Source of the DNA: Mycoplasmopsis synoviae ATCC 25204
GTDB lineage: Bacteria > Bacillota_I > Bacilli_A > Mycoplasmatales > Metamycoplasmataceae
DNA length: 64,000 bases
Direction of reading: 5' to 3'
NCBI RefSeq assembly: GCF_000969765.1
Contig: NZ_CP011096.1
Location: 372,001 to 436,000 of the forward strand
Positions 12,024 through 22,663 of this stretch are shown here, in pieces. Position numbers and translations under genes: made by a program. The notes below the pieces were generated by a model, which made no database searches, was not told where the DNA came from, and was given only the letters and a program-made list of their open reading frames with translations. The number at the start of each line of letters is the position of its first letter. The first letter of the stretch is position 1.

Positions 12024-14621
12024 TTAGTTTTTAATAACTTCGACAGAAATTATTTTATCGCCTTCGTTTAGCTTAATAATTCTAACTCCTTTAGAATTTC
12101 TAGAAAACACTGAAACTTGATCAAGCTGAGTTCTAATGGTATTTCCTTGCGCGGTTATAATTAATAATTCATCAGTAGGATTTACAAATTTAGCAAATAC
12201 TAAATTACCGGCTTTAGCTGGATTAATTGAAGTTTTGCCTTTAGCATTTCTATTTGTAAGTGAATATTCTTTATGATCGGTTAGCTTACCAAAACCAAAT
12301 TCACCAATGGTAAGAACAAATTCTCCTTCTTTAGATGATGAAATTGATTGAACTTCATATTTTCCATCAAGCTTCATTCCTTGAACACCAATTGAATTTC
12401 TTGCTTGGCTTCTAATTTTTGAAGCTTCGAATTTAACTACATTTTTATGGTTATTTGCAACTAAAACTAAATCTGAATCTGTAACTAAAATTACATCTTT
12501 TAATTCATCTTCTTCGTCTTTTAGTTTAAAGGCTTTAATTCCATTTGATCTAACTTTTTTAAAGTTATCTAAGGCTGTTTTTTTGACAATTCCTTTTTTG
12601 GTAACGGTTAATAAATGAAGATTAGATTCATAGCTATCTACTGGGAGAATTCTAATAATTTTTTCGTTTAATTCTTTATTTAATTCAACTAAATTTGCAA
12701 ATGAATTACCTTTGCTTTTCTTATCGGCTTCTTGAATTTTATAAGCTCTTAGCTTATAAACTTTTCCAAGATTTGAAAATAAAAATAAATCAACGTGAGT
12801 ATTAGTTTGAATTATAGATAAAATCGCATCACCAGATCAGGTTTTCATTCCAGTTGATCCCATTCCACCACGATTTTGAAGGTTGTATTCTTCTAGATTA
12901 ACTCTTTTTACAAATCCATCAACTGTAGCGGTAATTACGATGTCTTTTCTAGGAATTAACTGTTCTTCATCGATAGAACTCGATGCACTAGCATCAATTG
13001 AAGTTTTTCTGCTATCACCGTATTTTTCTTTAATTTTTTCTAGATCTGCAATTACGTTATTAACCAGCTCTTGCTCGCTATCTAATATCGAAGTAATTCT
13101 TTGAATTTCTTTTCTTAGGTCTTCAATTTCATTTGTCATTTTTGAATAACTAAGGCCAGTTAGCCTACCAAGACGCATATTTAATATTGCCTTAGCTTGC
13201 TCTTCTGATAGAGAATATTTTTCAATTAATTTCTTTGATGCAACTTCATCACTAGATGAGGATTTAATTAAAGCTACGACATCATCGATGTTGTTAGTTG
13301 CTGCTAAAAGACCTTCTAAGATATGAATGCTATCTTGAGCTTTCTTTAAGTCAAAATTAAGCTCTCTAGTTAAAACTTCTTTTTGGTGTTCTAGATAAAC
13401 ATCTAGCACGTCTTTTAAGGTAAGTAATTTTGGTTGGGTATTAACTAAAGCAACCATGTTAACGCTAAATTTAGTTAAAAGACTTGATTTTTTAAATAGT
13501 TTATTTAATACAACTTCAGGATTAAATCCTTTTTTGATGTCAATTACTATTCTAATTCCATCACGGTTTGATTCGTCTCTTAAATCAGAAATTCCTTCAA
13601 CAGCATTTTCTTTATCAAGTTTTGAAATCGATTCGACAATTGCGCTTTTTCTAATGTTATAAGGAATTTTGGTAATTATAATTCTGAATTTTTCATTTTT
13701 GAGTTGAACAATTTCATATTCAGATCTAAGAGGAATTTGTCCTCTACCAGTTTTGTAAGCTTCTAGAATTCCTTTAGTACCTAAAATTACTCCACCAGTT
13801 GGAAAATCTGGCCCTTTAATGTATTGAAGAAGTTCTTCAACGGTAATATCTTTATTTCTAGCGTAGGCTATTACTGCATCGATTGTTTCTTTTAAGTTGT
13901 GAGGAGGAATCGAAGTTGCCATTCCAACTGCAATACCTATAGATCCTGAAACCAGCAAGTTAGGAAACCTTGAAGGTAAAACCGCAGGTTCTTTTTCGGT
14001 TGAATCATAGTTATCGACAAAGTCAACAGTATTTTTCTTAATTCCTTCTAATAGCTCTGTTGAAATTTTAGCCATTCTAGCTTCGGTATAACGCATTGAA
14101 GCAGGTTCATCACCATCGATTGATCCAAAGTTGCCATGTCCATCAACAAGTGGATAACGCATTGAAAAATCTTGCGCAAGACGAACCATTGCGTTATAAA
14201 CAGATGAATCACCATGTGGGTGATACTTACCTAAAACGTCTCCGACAATTCTAGCTGACTTTTTATATTGAGTTCCTGGAGTCATTCCAAGTTCTGACAT
14301 GTCATATAAAATTCTTCTATGAACTGGCTTTAGTCCATCACGAGCATCTGGGATTGCTCTTGAAACTAAAACGCTCATTGCATAATCAAGAAATGAAGTT
14401 TCAACTTCATCATGAATTGCAACTGGAGTTAACCCTTCGGTTGGTTCATCAATTAATTTAGATTGGGCACGATATGATTCTTCTTCCTGTGGTGGAATTT
14501 CAGTATCGTCTTCTTCTTCATCTTTTTTAATTTCCTGCTTGAAAACTAATTCAGGCTGATCTTCTTCAAATTCACCCTCGTCTAAAATGTATTCGCTATT
14601 TTCTTTGTTGTTATCGATCAT
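12024..14621 (-). CDS. gyrA: DNA gyrase subunit A with an acidic N-terminal extension
   Basis: Breakage-reunion subunit of gyrase, introducing negative supercoils with GyrB. 865 residues. The gyrase/topo IV signature [20 protein letters not shown] begins near residue 77. The quinolone-region motif [10 protein letters not shown] is near 134-143, and the catalytic tyrosine is Tyr178 in ASMRYTEAR. The C-terminal beta-pinwheel follows a TGA-Trp codon, with a degenerate GyrA box (QNRGGMGS instead of QRRGGKG). About 65 residues rich in Glu and Asp precede the usual start and are not typical. The ATG has TAGGAA upstream. GyrA is favoured over ParC by the long C-terminal domain with a GyrA-box relic and by the absence of parE next door. 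Confidence 0.93.
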
Positions 14622-14700
14622 ATTAAATTCCTATTCTGCTAATTTGTTAATTTTAATAATTAACAAGTTAATTATTTAAATTATACTAAATTTCGGGCAT
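14622..14700 (-). promoter_or_regulatory. gyrA promoter and structured leader
   Basis: Minus-strand -10 box TATAAT at about 14680-14685. Between it and the ATG lies a perfect inverted repeat, TTGTTAAT at 14644-14651 against ATTAACAA at 14659-14666. It overlaps a second palindrome, AATTAAC/GTTAATT at about 14658-14673. The two stems are mutually exclusive in RNA. Confidence 0.5.
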
Positions 14701-14721
14701 TTTCGAAGCAAAATTTGCAAC

Positions 14722-14757
14722 AAAAAAACGCTAATTTTCTTTGTAGTTAACTAGCAT
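14722..14757 (-). terminator. Rho-independent terminator overlapping the rluB stop
   Basis: On the minus strand the stem GCTAGTT/AATTAGC (one G-T pair) spans the rluB stop codon and is followed by seven T. It ends the long nusB-sufS-nadD-rluB transcript. Confidence 0.7.
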
Positions 14758-15438
14758 TTTTAAAATTTTTAATTCATGTAAAGTTAGTCTTCGATATTGA
14801 CCTTTTTGCATATTTTTAACAGTTATATTTGCAAATTCAACTCGATTTAAATCTAGCACTTTTTTATCAACAAGTTCAAAGAGTTTTTTAACATGATGAT
14901 AGCTTCCCTGATGAAGAACAACGTAATAACTTTTGGTATCAGCTGGATAAATTTCTTGCGTACTTCTTTGGTTATTTATAATTACTGGCTTTGATAAAAT
15001 TTCCATTTCTTTATCTGTTAAAGGAGCAGAAATTCTAGCACGATAAATTCTTTTAATTTCACTTGATGGATGAGTTAATAAATTTGATAGTTTTCCGTCG
15101 TTAGTTAATAGCAATACTCCAGTAGTATCGTAGTCTAACCTACCTACTGGAAAGATTTTTTTGTCGGTATCAATTAAATCAGTAACTTTAACTCTATTGA
15201 AATTATCTTTTAAAGTACAAACAGTATTTTTAGGTTTATTTAAAACAAAATAAACTAGCTCTTCTCTTTGAGTTATTGGTTTATTATTAACTAAAATTTC
15301 ATCTTCAAAGCTAGCCTTAGTTCCTAAAGTCGCTATTTGCCCATTAACTTTTACTTTTTTTTCTAAAATTAATTTTTCTGCTTCTCTTCTAGAGCAAACT
15401 CCTGCTTGAGAGAGAATTTTTTGCAATCTTTCTTGCAT
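14731..15438 (-). CDS. rluB: Ribosomal large-subunit pseudouridine synthase, RluB/RsuA family
   Basis: Isomerises a uridine in rRNA (23S position 2605 in E. coli RluB). 235 residues. An N-terminal S4 RNA-binding domain (about 1-60, RLQKILSQAGVCSRREAEKLI) is followed by the catalytic domain with the family motif GRLDYDTTGVLLLTND holding the catalytic Asp. The start ATG overlaps the stop of the nadD-yqeK gene by one base (TAATG), indicating translational coupling. The subfamily (RluB versus RsuA or RluE/F) is inferred from overall similarity and its presence as the lone S4-type enzyme here. Confidence 0.88.
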   Translation of the reverse strand: MQERLQKILSQAGVCSRREAEKLILEKKVKVNGQIATLGTKASFEDEILVNNKPITQREELVYFVLNKPKNTVCTLKDNFNRVKVTDLIDTDKKIFPVGRLDYDTTGVLLLTNDGKLSNLLTHPSSEIKRIYRARISAPLTDKEMEILSKPVIINNQRSTQEIYPADTKSYYVVLHQGSYHHVKKLFELVDKKVLDLNRVEFANITVKNMQKGQYRRLTLHELKILKMLVNYKEN

Positions 15439-16523
15439 TATTTTAATAAACCTTCGTAGATTTTTATTTGTCTATCAGAAAATACTACGCCTTTGTCTTC
15501 ATTGAATTTAATAACGTGTTTAATTACTTCTTTAAAGCCTTCTTCAAAGTTTTCAAAAACAATTTTTCTTAATTTTTGAACACCAGCAAATTTTCTTCCT
15601 TGACAGATTTTATCGCTAACAAAAATTACCTTATCAAATAGTGAAATTTTTTGCTTGCTTCTATCGTCTAAATTGGTATGAATTCTAACTGCATGCAAAA
15701 TATCATCATTATCTAAATGATATTCATGTTTTAGTCATAAATAAGCGCAGTATTCATGAAGCTCATGAAATTCTAGCTCTGCACTAGGATCGTATTTTTT
15801 AATATATTCTCTTGATTTTTCTTCGCTTCATTCTTTTGCGAAATCATGCATTAGTCCGGCATAATATGCATCTTTAGGATTAAGCTTTAAGTTTCTAGCA
15901 AGTTCGGCTGCCATTTGAGCAGTAAAAACTGAATGTTTTGATAGCCTTGCACTTTGAACTTGGAAAATTAATTGATCTAGATATAGATAATTTTGAGCAA
16001 TATATTTTGCAACTCTAGGATCGACTTCTTCTAAATTACCTTTTCTATATTTAGTCGATGATTCATAAAATAAATTATTATCAAGTAAAAGACAATTAAA
16101 CTTTTTAATGTTTTTTTTGTTAATAGCTTTTTCTCTTTTAAAAACTGCAATTTTAACCGATGAAGCAATTTCATCGATTCCTTCTCATTTGTGCAGTTTT
16201 GGAAGATTATCGCTACCTAATAAAAAGAAAAGTTCATCGTTTTTATATTTATTTTTTAGATACTTAATAGTATCGATTGTATAGCTGATGTTTTTTCTTT
16301 TAATTTCAAAATCACATACTTCCATTTTGTCTTCTAAAACAAGTGAAAGCATGTTTAATTTATCTTTTCCTGAAATGGTTTTTTGTTTTAGCTTATATGG
16401 TGAAATGTGATTTGGAACTAAAAGCAGTTTATCTAGTTTTAATTCCTCGATTGCATATTGGGCTAATTTCATGTGGCCTTTATGTACTGGATTAAAAGTT
16501 CCGCCAAAAATGCCTATTTTCAT
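15438..16523 (-). CDS. nadD: NadD-YqeK fusion: nicotinate-nucleotide adenylyltransferase plus HD-domain Ap4A hydrolase
   Basis: 361-residue two-domain protein. Residues 1 to about 185 are NadD, making deamido-NAD from nicotinate mononucleotide and ATP: nucleotidyltransferase motif GIFGGTFNPVHKGH at the start and ESSTKYRKG near 160. Residues about 190-361 are a YqeK-type HD phosphohydrolase: SKHSVFTAQMAAELA, the HD motif LMHDFAKEW, and HAVRIHTN with a DKVIFVSDKI metal-site helix. YqeK proteins hydrolyse diadenosine tetraphosphate. nadD and yqeK are adjacent separate genes in Firmicutes; here they read as one frame through several TGA-Trp codons. It starts 1 bp after the dinB stop and overlaps rluB by one base. 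Confidence 0.92.
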
Positions 16524-16524
16524 A

Positions 16525-17766
16525 TTATTTTCCTAAAAATGAATTGAAAGTTGATTCAATTTTTTCTTTCTCTTTTTTGTTTTCAAGCTCTTTTTTATAT
16601 CTACCAAGAGTTGTAACTTTATTAATTTTAATTATACTATTAATCTGGTTTGCAATTTCAATTGCTTTGCTATTTTCTATCGGTTTTTCAAAGAGATTTA
16701 AATTTATTTCCAAATCGTATTCACTTTTTAAATTAGAAACCGAAAATCCAATAGAATTTAGCTTTTTATTTTCATAATTTTTTTGATAAATTTCATAAGC
16801 ATATTTTCAAAAACATTTGAATTCTTGACAATATTGCGGTATTTTTTTGTTTTTATTAATTCACTTTTTAGATTGAATTCGAGCTTTAACGTTAATAGTA
16901 TTTGATACTAGCGAAGAATACCTTAACCGATTAGAAACTAGTGCTACTATTTCTTTTAACCTTTTCAAAACTTCTTCTTGAGGAATATTTATATTTTCAA
17001 ACGAAGATTCATGACCGATTACTTTTGATTTTTTTATTTCAGGAATTATTTCTTCGTATTTATCAAATTTTAATGCGTCTAAATATTTATAAGCAGTTGT
17101 GCCAAAAACTTCAACTAAGCTTAAATCCTCAATATTTCTAGCATATAAATCTTTAATGTAATAAATATTTAAAGTTTTAAGTTTTTCAGCCAGGCTTTTA
17201 CCAATTCCATAAAAATCAATAATTGGTAAATTTAAAATATTTATTAAATTCATTTTATTTGTCAGACCAATTCCAAATGGCTTATTTAAATTGGTTGTCA
17301 TTTTGGCATATCATTTTGTAGTTGAAATTCCAATGGTAATAGGAATGTCAAAAACTTCCAAAATTTTTCTTTGGGTGTATTTAGCTAAATTAAGTGCTTT
17401 TTGTTCGTCATTGACTAAATGATTGACATCTAAATAACATTCATCAACTGATGCAATTAAAATTTTATGGCTAATTTTTTCTTGTAAATAAGCAAATATT
17501 TTTCTTGATAAATTTGTATAAAGTGAAAAATCTTCGCTAACAAAAATGGTGTTAGGCTCTATTTTTAAAATATCGCCTCTAGTCATTCCAGCTTTAGCGC
17601 CTTTGGCTTTTAATTCATAAGAAACTGAAACCGCAAGTGATTTATAAGAACTTCTAGCAATAGCTACTGGTTTATTTTTTAAATATGGCTTTATAGTTCT
17701 AACAGCTGATACAAAATAAGAATCAAAATCAATATGAAATATAAAGCTTTTTTTATTTGGATTCAT
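16525..17766 (-). CDS. dinB: Y-family DNA polymerase (DinB/Pol IV-like)
   Basis: Translesion DNA polymerase, 413 residues, read through two TGA-Trp codons. Motif I is FHIDFDSYFVSA (Asp near residue 13) and motif III is ASVDECYLD with the paired Asp-Glu near 105. The palm is followed by an HhH-like thumb (FYGIGKSLAEKLKTLNI) and a little-finger domain. The canonical aromatic-rich motif I (DMDAFFAS) is modified. The N-terminus overlaps the end of the iscU-like gene, and the stop is 1 bp from the nadD start, so it lies inside a housekeeping operon with no SOS-type promoter visible. Confidence 0.9.
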
Positions 17767-18181
17767 CTTCTAATTTTTCTATGTATTTTGAAATCATTAA
17801 AGCGCATTGAAGGCGATTGAAATGATTTTTAGTATTAAAAAATACTCATAGATTTCCAAGTTTTTCAAGCTCGCTATCGCTTAATAAATTTTTATCTAAA
17901 AGTTTTTTGTATAAGTTATTTATTTCAAAAACTTCACTTAAATTTTTATTTTGAATTTGATCAATAAAAATACTAGCGCTCGACGCGCAAATCAAGCACC
18001 CTTGAGTGTAGTGTTTTATATCTTTTAATTTCTTATCTTCTATTGTGGCATTGACTACTAATTTATCGGAGCAAGTGTTATTATAAAAAACATTTTTTTC
18101 TAAAATGTTTTTATCAAAATGCCTAGGATTTACATAATGATCCATAATTATTTTTCTGGCTTTATCTTTATCAAATTCCAT
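17753..18181 (-). CDS. iscU: Iron-sulfur cluster scaffold, IscU/SufU type
   Basis: 142-residue scaffold on which the cysteine desulfurase next door would build Fe-S clusters. The three ligand cysteines are placed as in SufU/IscU: NNTCSD, GCLICASSAS and RLQCALM near the C-terminus. I chose ATG 18179-18181 (MEFDKDKARKIIMDHYVNPRHF) because a GAAGG ribosome-binding site lies 5 bp upstream; an in-frame ATG 15 bp further upstream is the alternative. It overlaps the end of sufS by 11 bp and the start of dinB by 14 bp, so it is translationally coupled in the operon. Confidence 0.88.
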
Positions 18182-19331
18182 AATTACCTTCAACATTTTT
18201 TAGCTCTGATATTAATTTATCAATATCTTTTTTATTATTATAAATTCCAAGTGAAATTCTTACAAAAGAATATTGACTTTGAATATTTCTTAAATATTGT
18301 GAACAAAATATTCCGGCAATTGTATATATATTTTTTGAACCTAAATAATCAGATACATCTTGTGCTGGAATGTTTTTAAAATTAATAAGAGCGATGTTAT
18401 CACCAGGTGATGAATAAATAACCAAATTTTTAACTTCAGTTAATTTTTCATGTAAATATAAACTTAAATCATTGAGTATTTCTTGAGTTTGCTCGTAGCC
18501 TATTTCGTTAAAGAAATCTAACGATTTATCAGCCATGAAAAAGTTAGCAATATTTGGAGTTCCAGGTTCGAATAAAGTTAAATTATTTTTAAAATTAAAG
18601 TCTTTATTTTTTTTAACTTCAGCTAAACTCCCTCCACCAAATTTTGAAAGAGAAAGTTTTTTAATTAGCTTTTCTTTTAAAGCTAAAACTCCCATTCCAG
18701 TAGGACCGTAAAACTTATTAAAACTAAAAGCAATGACGTCATACTCATTAAGTGATGTTTTTTGGTGTGATATAGATTGCGCGGCGTCATTGACTAAAAT
18801 GACATTATATTTTTTGCAGTAATTTACTATAAATTCATAATCTTCTTTTGATTGAAAATTATTATTTTCAACGCTTAAAGAAATCAAGGATATTTTATCT
18901 TGATGCTTTAGTATTTCTCTGGTTATATTTTCGGTAATTATTAATTTGAATTTATTTTTTTTAGATAAATTAATTCAAGGAAGTAAGTTCGCAGCGTGGT
19001 TGTATCCTGAAACTATAATTAAATCTTTTTCAGAAAAATTATGACCATACATATCGACAAAATAATTTATCGATTCGGTAGTTCCGCTGGTAAAAATTAT
19101 CTCGCTAACTTTTGCATCTAAAAGGCTGGCAACTTTTTCTCTAACGCTTTGAATTTGTGAGTTAACTAAAACTCCAATAGGAGTATCACTAGTTCGAGAT
19201 GAAATTGAATATTTTAAATAAAAATCTCTAAGAGCATTAATGGCGCTAAGTGGCTTTAATACAAGTGCGGAATTATCAAAATAGATAATATCTTTTAGTA
19301 TTGGAAAATTAGCTCTGAGATTTTTTTTCAT
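18171..19331 (-). CDS. sufS: Cysteine desulfurase (SufS/NifS family)
   Basis: PLP enzyme that removes sulfur from cysteine for Fe-S clusters and tRNA thiolation. 386 residues after reading one TGA-Trp. The start MKKNLRANFPIL is followed by YFDNSALVLKP, the conserved class V aminotransferase opening. The PLP-lysine motif reads FSFNKFYGPTGMG (usually SxHK), so the lysine is kept and the preceding His is replaced by Asn. The catalytic cysteine lies in AGIFCSQYL near residue 340, with the usual surrounding HCA context degenerated. It is partnered with the scaffold gene directly downstream. Confidence 0.9.
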
Positions 19332-19334
19332 AAT

Positions 19335-19835
19335 TTATAAAACAATTTTTAAAATTTTAATTAGTAGGTAATTATAATTTTCAACTTCTTGAAATTTTTC
19401 TAAAAAATTATAATAATATTTCAGCTTATTATCAATGCAACTTTGTTTTGAAAAATTACTTGGAATATTATTTTCGAAAAACATATTGACAAATTTTTCT
19501 AGCTTGTGATTAGCAGCAAGCTCTAAAGTGTGTCAATGTAAAAACTGGAAAAAGTTTTCAATAATTTCAACAAAGACTTCTTTTGAAATTTTATTGTGAA
19601 CTTTATTAAAAGTTAAATAATTAATAATTTCATTATGCTTATAATCATTTAGCTTTAGTCCGCCTTTAATTATTTTTTTAGAAAATTCTTTTTTTGAAAG
19701 GTTTTCTAAATGAAGAAAAATATTAGAGCAGCTAATAATTTTTTTATGGTACTGAATTAAAAAAATTTCTAGCTCTGTTTTGCTATCGATGAATAATTTT
19801 TGAATTTTATTTAACGTTTGATTTAAAAGCTTCAA
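19335..19835 (-). CDS. Hypothetical protein between nusB and sufS
   Basis: 166-residue, mostly helical, lysine- and asparagine-rich protein with one TGA-Trp codon. It has no signal peptide, membrane segment or motif that I recognise. It overlaps the nusB 3' end by 29 bp and stops 3 bp before the sufS start, so it is clearly part of the operon. The extent of the overlap leaves some doubt about the exact start; an internal methionine is possible. Confidence 0.55.
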
Positions 19836-20277
19836 TTTTTACCTTTGTTTTGTAGTAAGTTTCTAAAAGTGCATTTGTAAATTTAAATAAATTATAATCA
19901 ATAGAATTATATTCTTTTGCAGATGTATCGCTTGTTAATTGGAAAAATATTTTAGTAATTTCTACCGCTTCGTTGATTACTATTCTAGCGTCGATGAATT
20001 CAAATTCAGCACATGCGTTAAGTAGAATTGCTCTAAGCATATAACTTAGTCTTTGTCAATTTCAGCTTGGATCTAAAAGGCTTTCTAAAAAGTTTTTAAA
20101 ATAGTCATAATTTTTTAAAACTACAAAAACCTCTTTAGTTTGCTTTGCATCTAAATATGGTTCCATATTTAATACAAAATCAAAGTCTTTTTGTAAGTTT
20201 AATAGCTCTACTTGATATAGAATTTGAATTTTTTCAATTCTTTTTTGCCTTTGTGTTTTAGGTTTGTTTTGAGTCAT
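19807..20277 (-). CDS. nusB: Transcription antitermination factor NusB
   Basis: 156-residue all-helical RNA-binding protein that acts with NusE/S10 in rRNA antitermination. The N-terminus QRQKRIEKIQILYQVELL is the family's first helix. The C-terminal part has the typical run LRAILLNACAEFEFIDARIVINEAVEITKIF, matching the conserved end of helix 4 and the INEAVELAK motif. One TGA-Trp codon splits the naive frame. It starts 8 bp after the stop of the upstream membrane-protein gene. Confidence 0.88.
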
Positions 20278-20285
20278 TTTTCCTA

Positions 20286-21728
20286 CTAATATAAATGATG
20301 CATTTTAGCGTCTAAATATTTTTTCTTTAAAACAAAAAACGGTGCCATAAGTGCTACTACTAAAAATGTATAAAAAGGGATTATAAATACAGATCTTAAA
20401 AGAATAGGAATAATAGCTAGTTCATATGGATTTCTAGGAGGTTTACCATTGATTCAACTAAATCAACGAATGTAGGCATATGGTCCTCATAGCCATCTAG
20501 CAACTACCACTATTATAGTAACGATGATAAATGAAATTATTAATCTAAAAGCAAAATCTTTTTTACGATCTAGCTTAAAGTCTTCATCTTTTTTAACGCT
20601 TATGTATAAGTAGTAAATGCTTATTCCTAGCGATGTTAAAAACACAATTCCTGAAAGAACTATAAAGACAATTATTATGGTAATTGATACATTTCTAATT
20701 CCAAATAATGTAGAAATTCTTATCTCGCTAACTTGCTTAATTCCTACTTGGTAAGAAAAAACGGCAATAACAGCAATTAGCGCTCCTAAAAGAATCACAT
20801 TTCCTACAACTATAGTAGTTTTTTTTCATTTTTCTAAAAAGTAGAAAAACGCACTTGATATTAATACTACAAATACCGGAACTATCGCATACACTCAGTG
20901 GTATGTTCCAATAGCTCCTTTAATTAATAGATTTAAAAAGTCAGCAAGAAGCGCAAGAATTGAACCTTTAAATCATCTTAAAACAAAAGCAAAAGTTATA
21001 TAGAAAATATATTCTAAATTTATTCCAGTTAGTTTTAAAGCGCTAAAGCTAGTGATAAATGAAACTATTAAAAAAGTACCTAAAAGCACTGCCGCTATTG
21101 AAATATCGAAAACTGAAAATCTAAATAGGCTTTTAAAATATGGCGACTTTAAATAAAAACTAAATTTTTCAAACAAGCTCAGTTTTTGGTCTTCTAAAGA
21201 TATTAAATTATTTTCAAAATCATAAAAACTTCTAAAGTGCATCTTCTTTTGAAAGTGATACAAGTTTCAAAAATATTGAAGTGGAGCAAAAAAGCTTAAA
21301 AGAAAACTTACAAATACAAAAAGTCCGTATCTTTCATTATTTTCAACGTCAAATCAAATTAAAGATTTTTTAACCTTTTTATTAATTTGATTTAAGTTAA
21401 ATAAATTAAGTCCAAATGAAAGGGCAAATAAAAATATAGCAATTCCTCTAACGCTTCAAATGTAGGTAAACATATTTTTCTCTCAAAGCGCTTTAAGGGC
21501 TGCAATTTGCTCCTCACTAGCATTAGCTGGAATATTTCCAGTTAGATGGAAAAAGCCAGGAAGAGTAGTTATAACTAAAGCTATTCCTACTAGTAAAACT
21601 AGAAAGCTAAATAAATTAAAAACCAAACCTTCCTTTAAAGAAAAGTAAATTCTTTTGTTTTTGAAAATATTTCAAGAATAAGATCATCTATTCGATGTAT
21701 TTTTAAGTGATTTTGTGAAAAATGCCAT
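20286..21728 (-). CDS. Polytopic membrane protein with an ECF S-component-like region
   Basis: 480 residues with roughly ten to twelve membrane helices, read through many TGA-Trp codons. The central part (about residues 190-310) looks like an ECF transporter S component: FDISIAAVLLGTFLIVSFI, LKLTGINLEYIFYITFAFVLRW, then KGSILALLADFLNLLIKGAIGTYHW, matching the usual order of SerIle-rich helix, PGGINLE-like motif and G-x-x-x-DLL-x-x-I. Additional helices flank it on both sides, which is longer than a normal S component of about 200 residues. The substrate is unknown. It leads the nusB-sufS-nadD operon. The ATG at 21726-21728 is the first in-frame start, preceded by GGAAAAA and a TATAAT box at about 21756-21762. 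Confidence 0.6.
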
Positions 21729-21811
21729 TGTTTTTTCCTATTTTATAGATTTTATATTATTATACTAAACAAAACTTTAATTTTTTTAAATATTAAAAGT
21801 ATAATTACAAC
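21729..21811. promoter_or_regulatory. Divergent promoter region for the ECF/nusB operon and degV
   Basis: An 83-bp gap with a minus-strand TATAAT-like box at about 21756-21762 and a plus-strand TATAAT at about 21797-21802, the latter about 10 bp before the degV ATG. Confidence 0.5.
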
Positions 21812-22663
21812 ATGAAAAAATTAGGAATTATCATTGATTCTTTTTCTAGTCTTAGTAAAAAAGAAGCACAAGATTTAGGGTTTGAATTTCTCTCACTTCA
21901 ACTAGAAGCTGATGGGAAATTATATCAAGATGGAATTTTAGATGCAAAGGAAATGCTAGAAACCGTTAGAGACGCTAAAGTGGTAGCAACTTCGCTACCC
22001 ACTTTAGAAAGCATGGAAAATGCAATTAAAACTCAATCTGAAAAATACGAAAAAGTTTTATATCTAGGAATTAACCACGAGATTTCTTCAACTGGTAAAT
22101 ATATGAAAACTTTTTCTCAAGACTTTGAAAATGTTTATGTTTTTGATAACCACTTTAGTGGATATCAATTAGTTTATGCTGCTCTTCTTGCACAAGAAGA
22201 ATATGAAAAACATCAAAACTTTGATTTAGTTTTAGAAAAATTAAACTTTTTAAATGAAAACTCTCAAACATATATTCTTCCTGAAAGTTTAGATTATCTA
22301 ATTAAAGGCGGAAGACTAAAAGGATTTAAAAAGTTCATTTTAAAAACTGGAAGATTAATTCCTTTAATTGAATATAAATTAAGCGGACACGTAATGGTTG
22401 CTAAATTAAATAAAACCGTTACTGGTGCTTTAAAGAAAGTATTTAATAAAGTTTTAGAATTAAAAGAAACATTCAAAAACTTAGAAGTTCATTTAATAAG
22501 TGGACTTAGTGAAAAACTAAATTCAGAAGTTTTAGAGCTTGCAAAAGAATTTAATGTTATTGTTTCTAAGGTTTGCATTGCTTCATCTGTAACAGTGGCT
22601 CATACCGGCCCAAATGCCGTTGCTATAGCATTTATGCCATCAATTGAAGAATTTAAAAAATAA
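21812..22663 (+). CDS. DegV-family fatty-acid-binding protein (FakB-like)
   Basis: 283-residue cytoplasmic protein of the DegV family, whose characterised members (FakB) present exogenous fatty acids to the kinase FakA for phosphorylation and phospholipid synthesis. The N-terminal EDD fold begins MKKLGIIIDSFSSL. The fatty-acid pocket motifs are ATSLPTLESM, with the conserved Thr/Ser-x-Pro, and the C-terminal VAHTGPNAVAIAF, with the HxGP motif. The KGGRLKGFKKFI segment is also typical. It stands alone, followed by a spacer and tRNA-Gly. The exact lipid specificity cannot be read from sequence. Confidence 0.92.
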   Translation: MKKLGIIIDSFSSLSKKEAQDLGFEFLSLQLEADGKLYQDGILDAKEMLETVRDAKVVATSLPTLESMENAIKTQSEKYEKVLYLGINHEISSTGKYMKTFSQDFENVYVFDNHFSGYQLVYAALLAQEEYEKHQNFDLVLEKLNFLNENSQTYILPESLDYLIKGGRLKGFKKFILKTGRLIPLIEYKLSGHVMVAKLNKTVTGALKKVFNKVLELKETFKNLEVHLISGLSEKLNSEVLELAKEFNVIVSKVCIASSVTVAHTGPNAVAIAFMPSIEEFKK

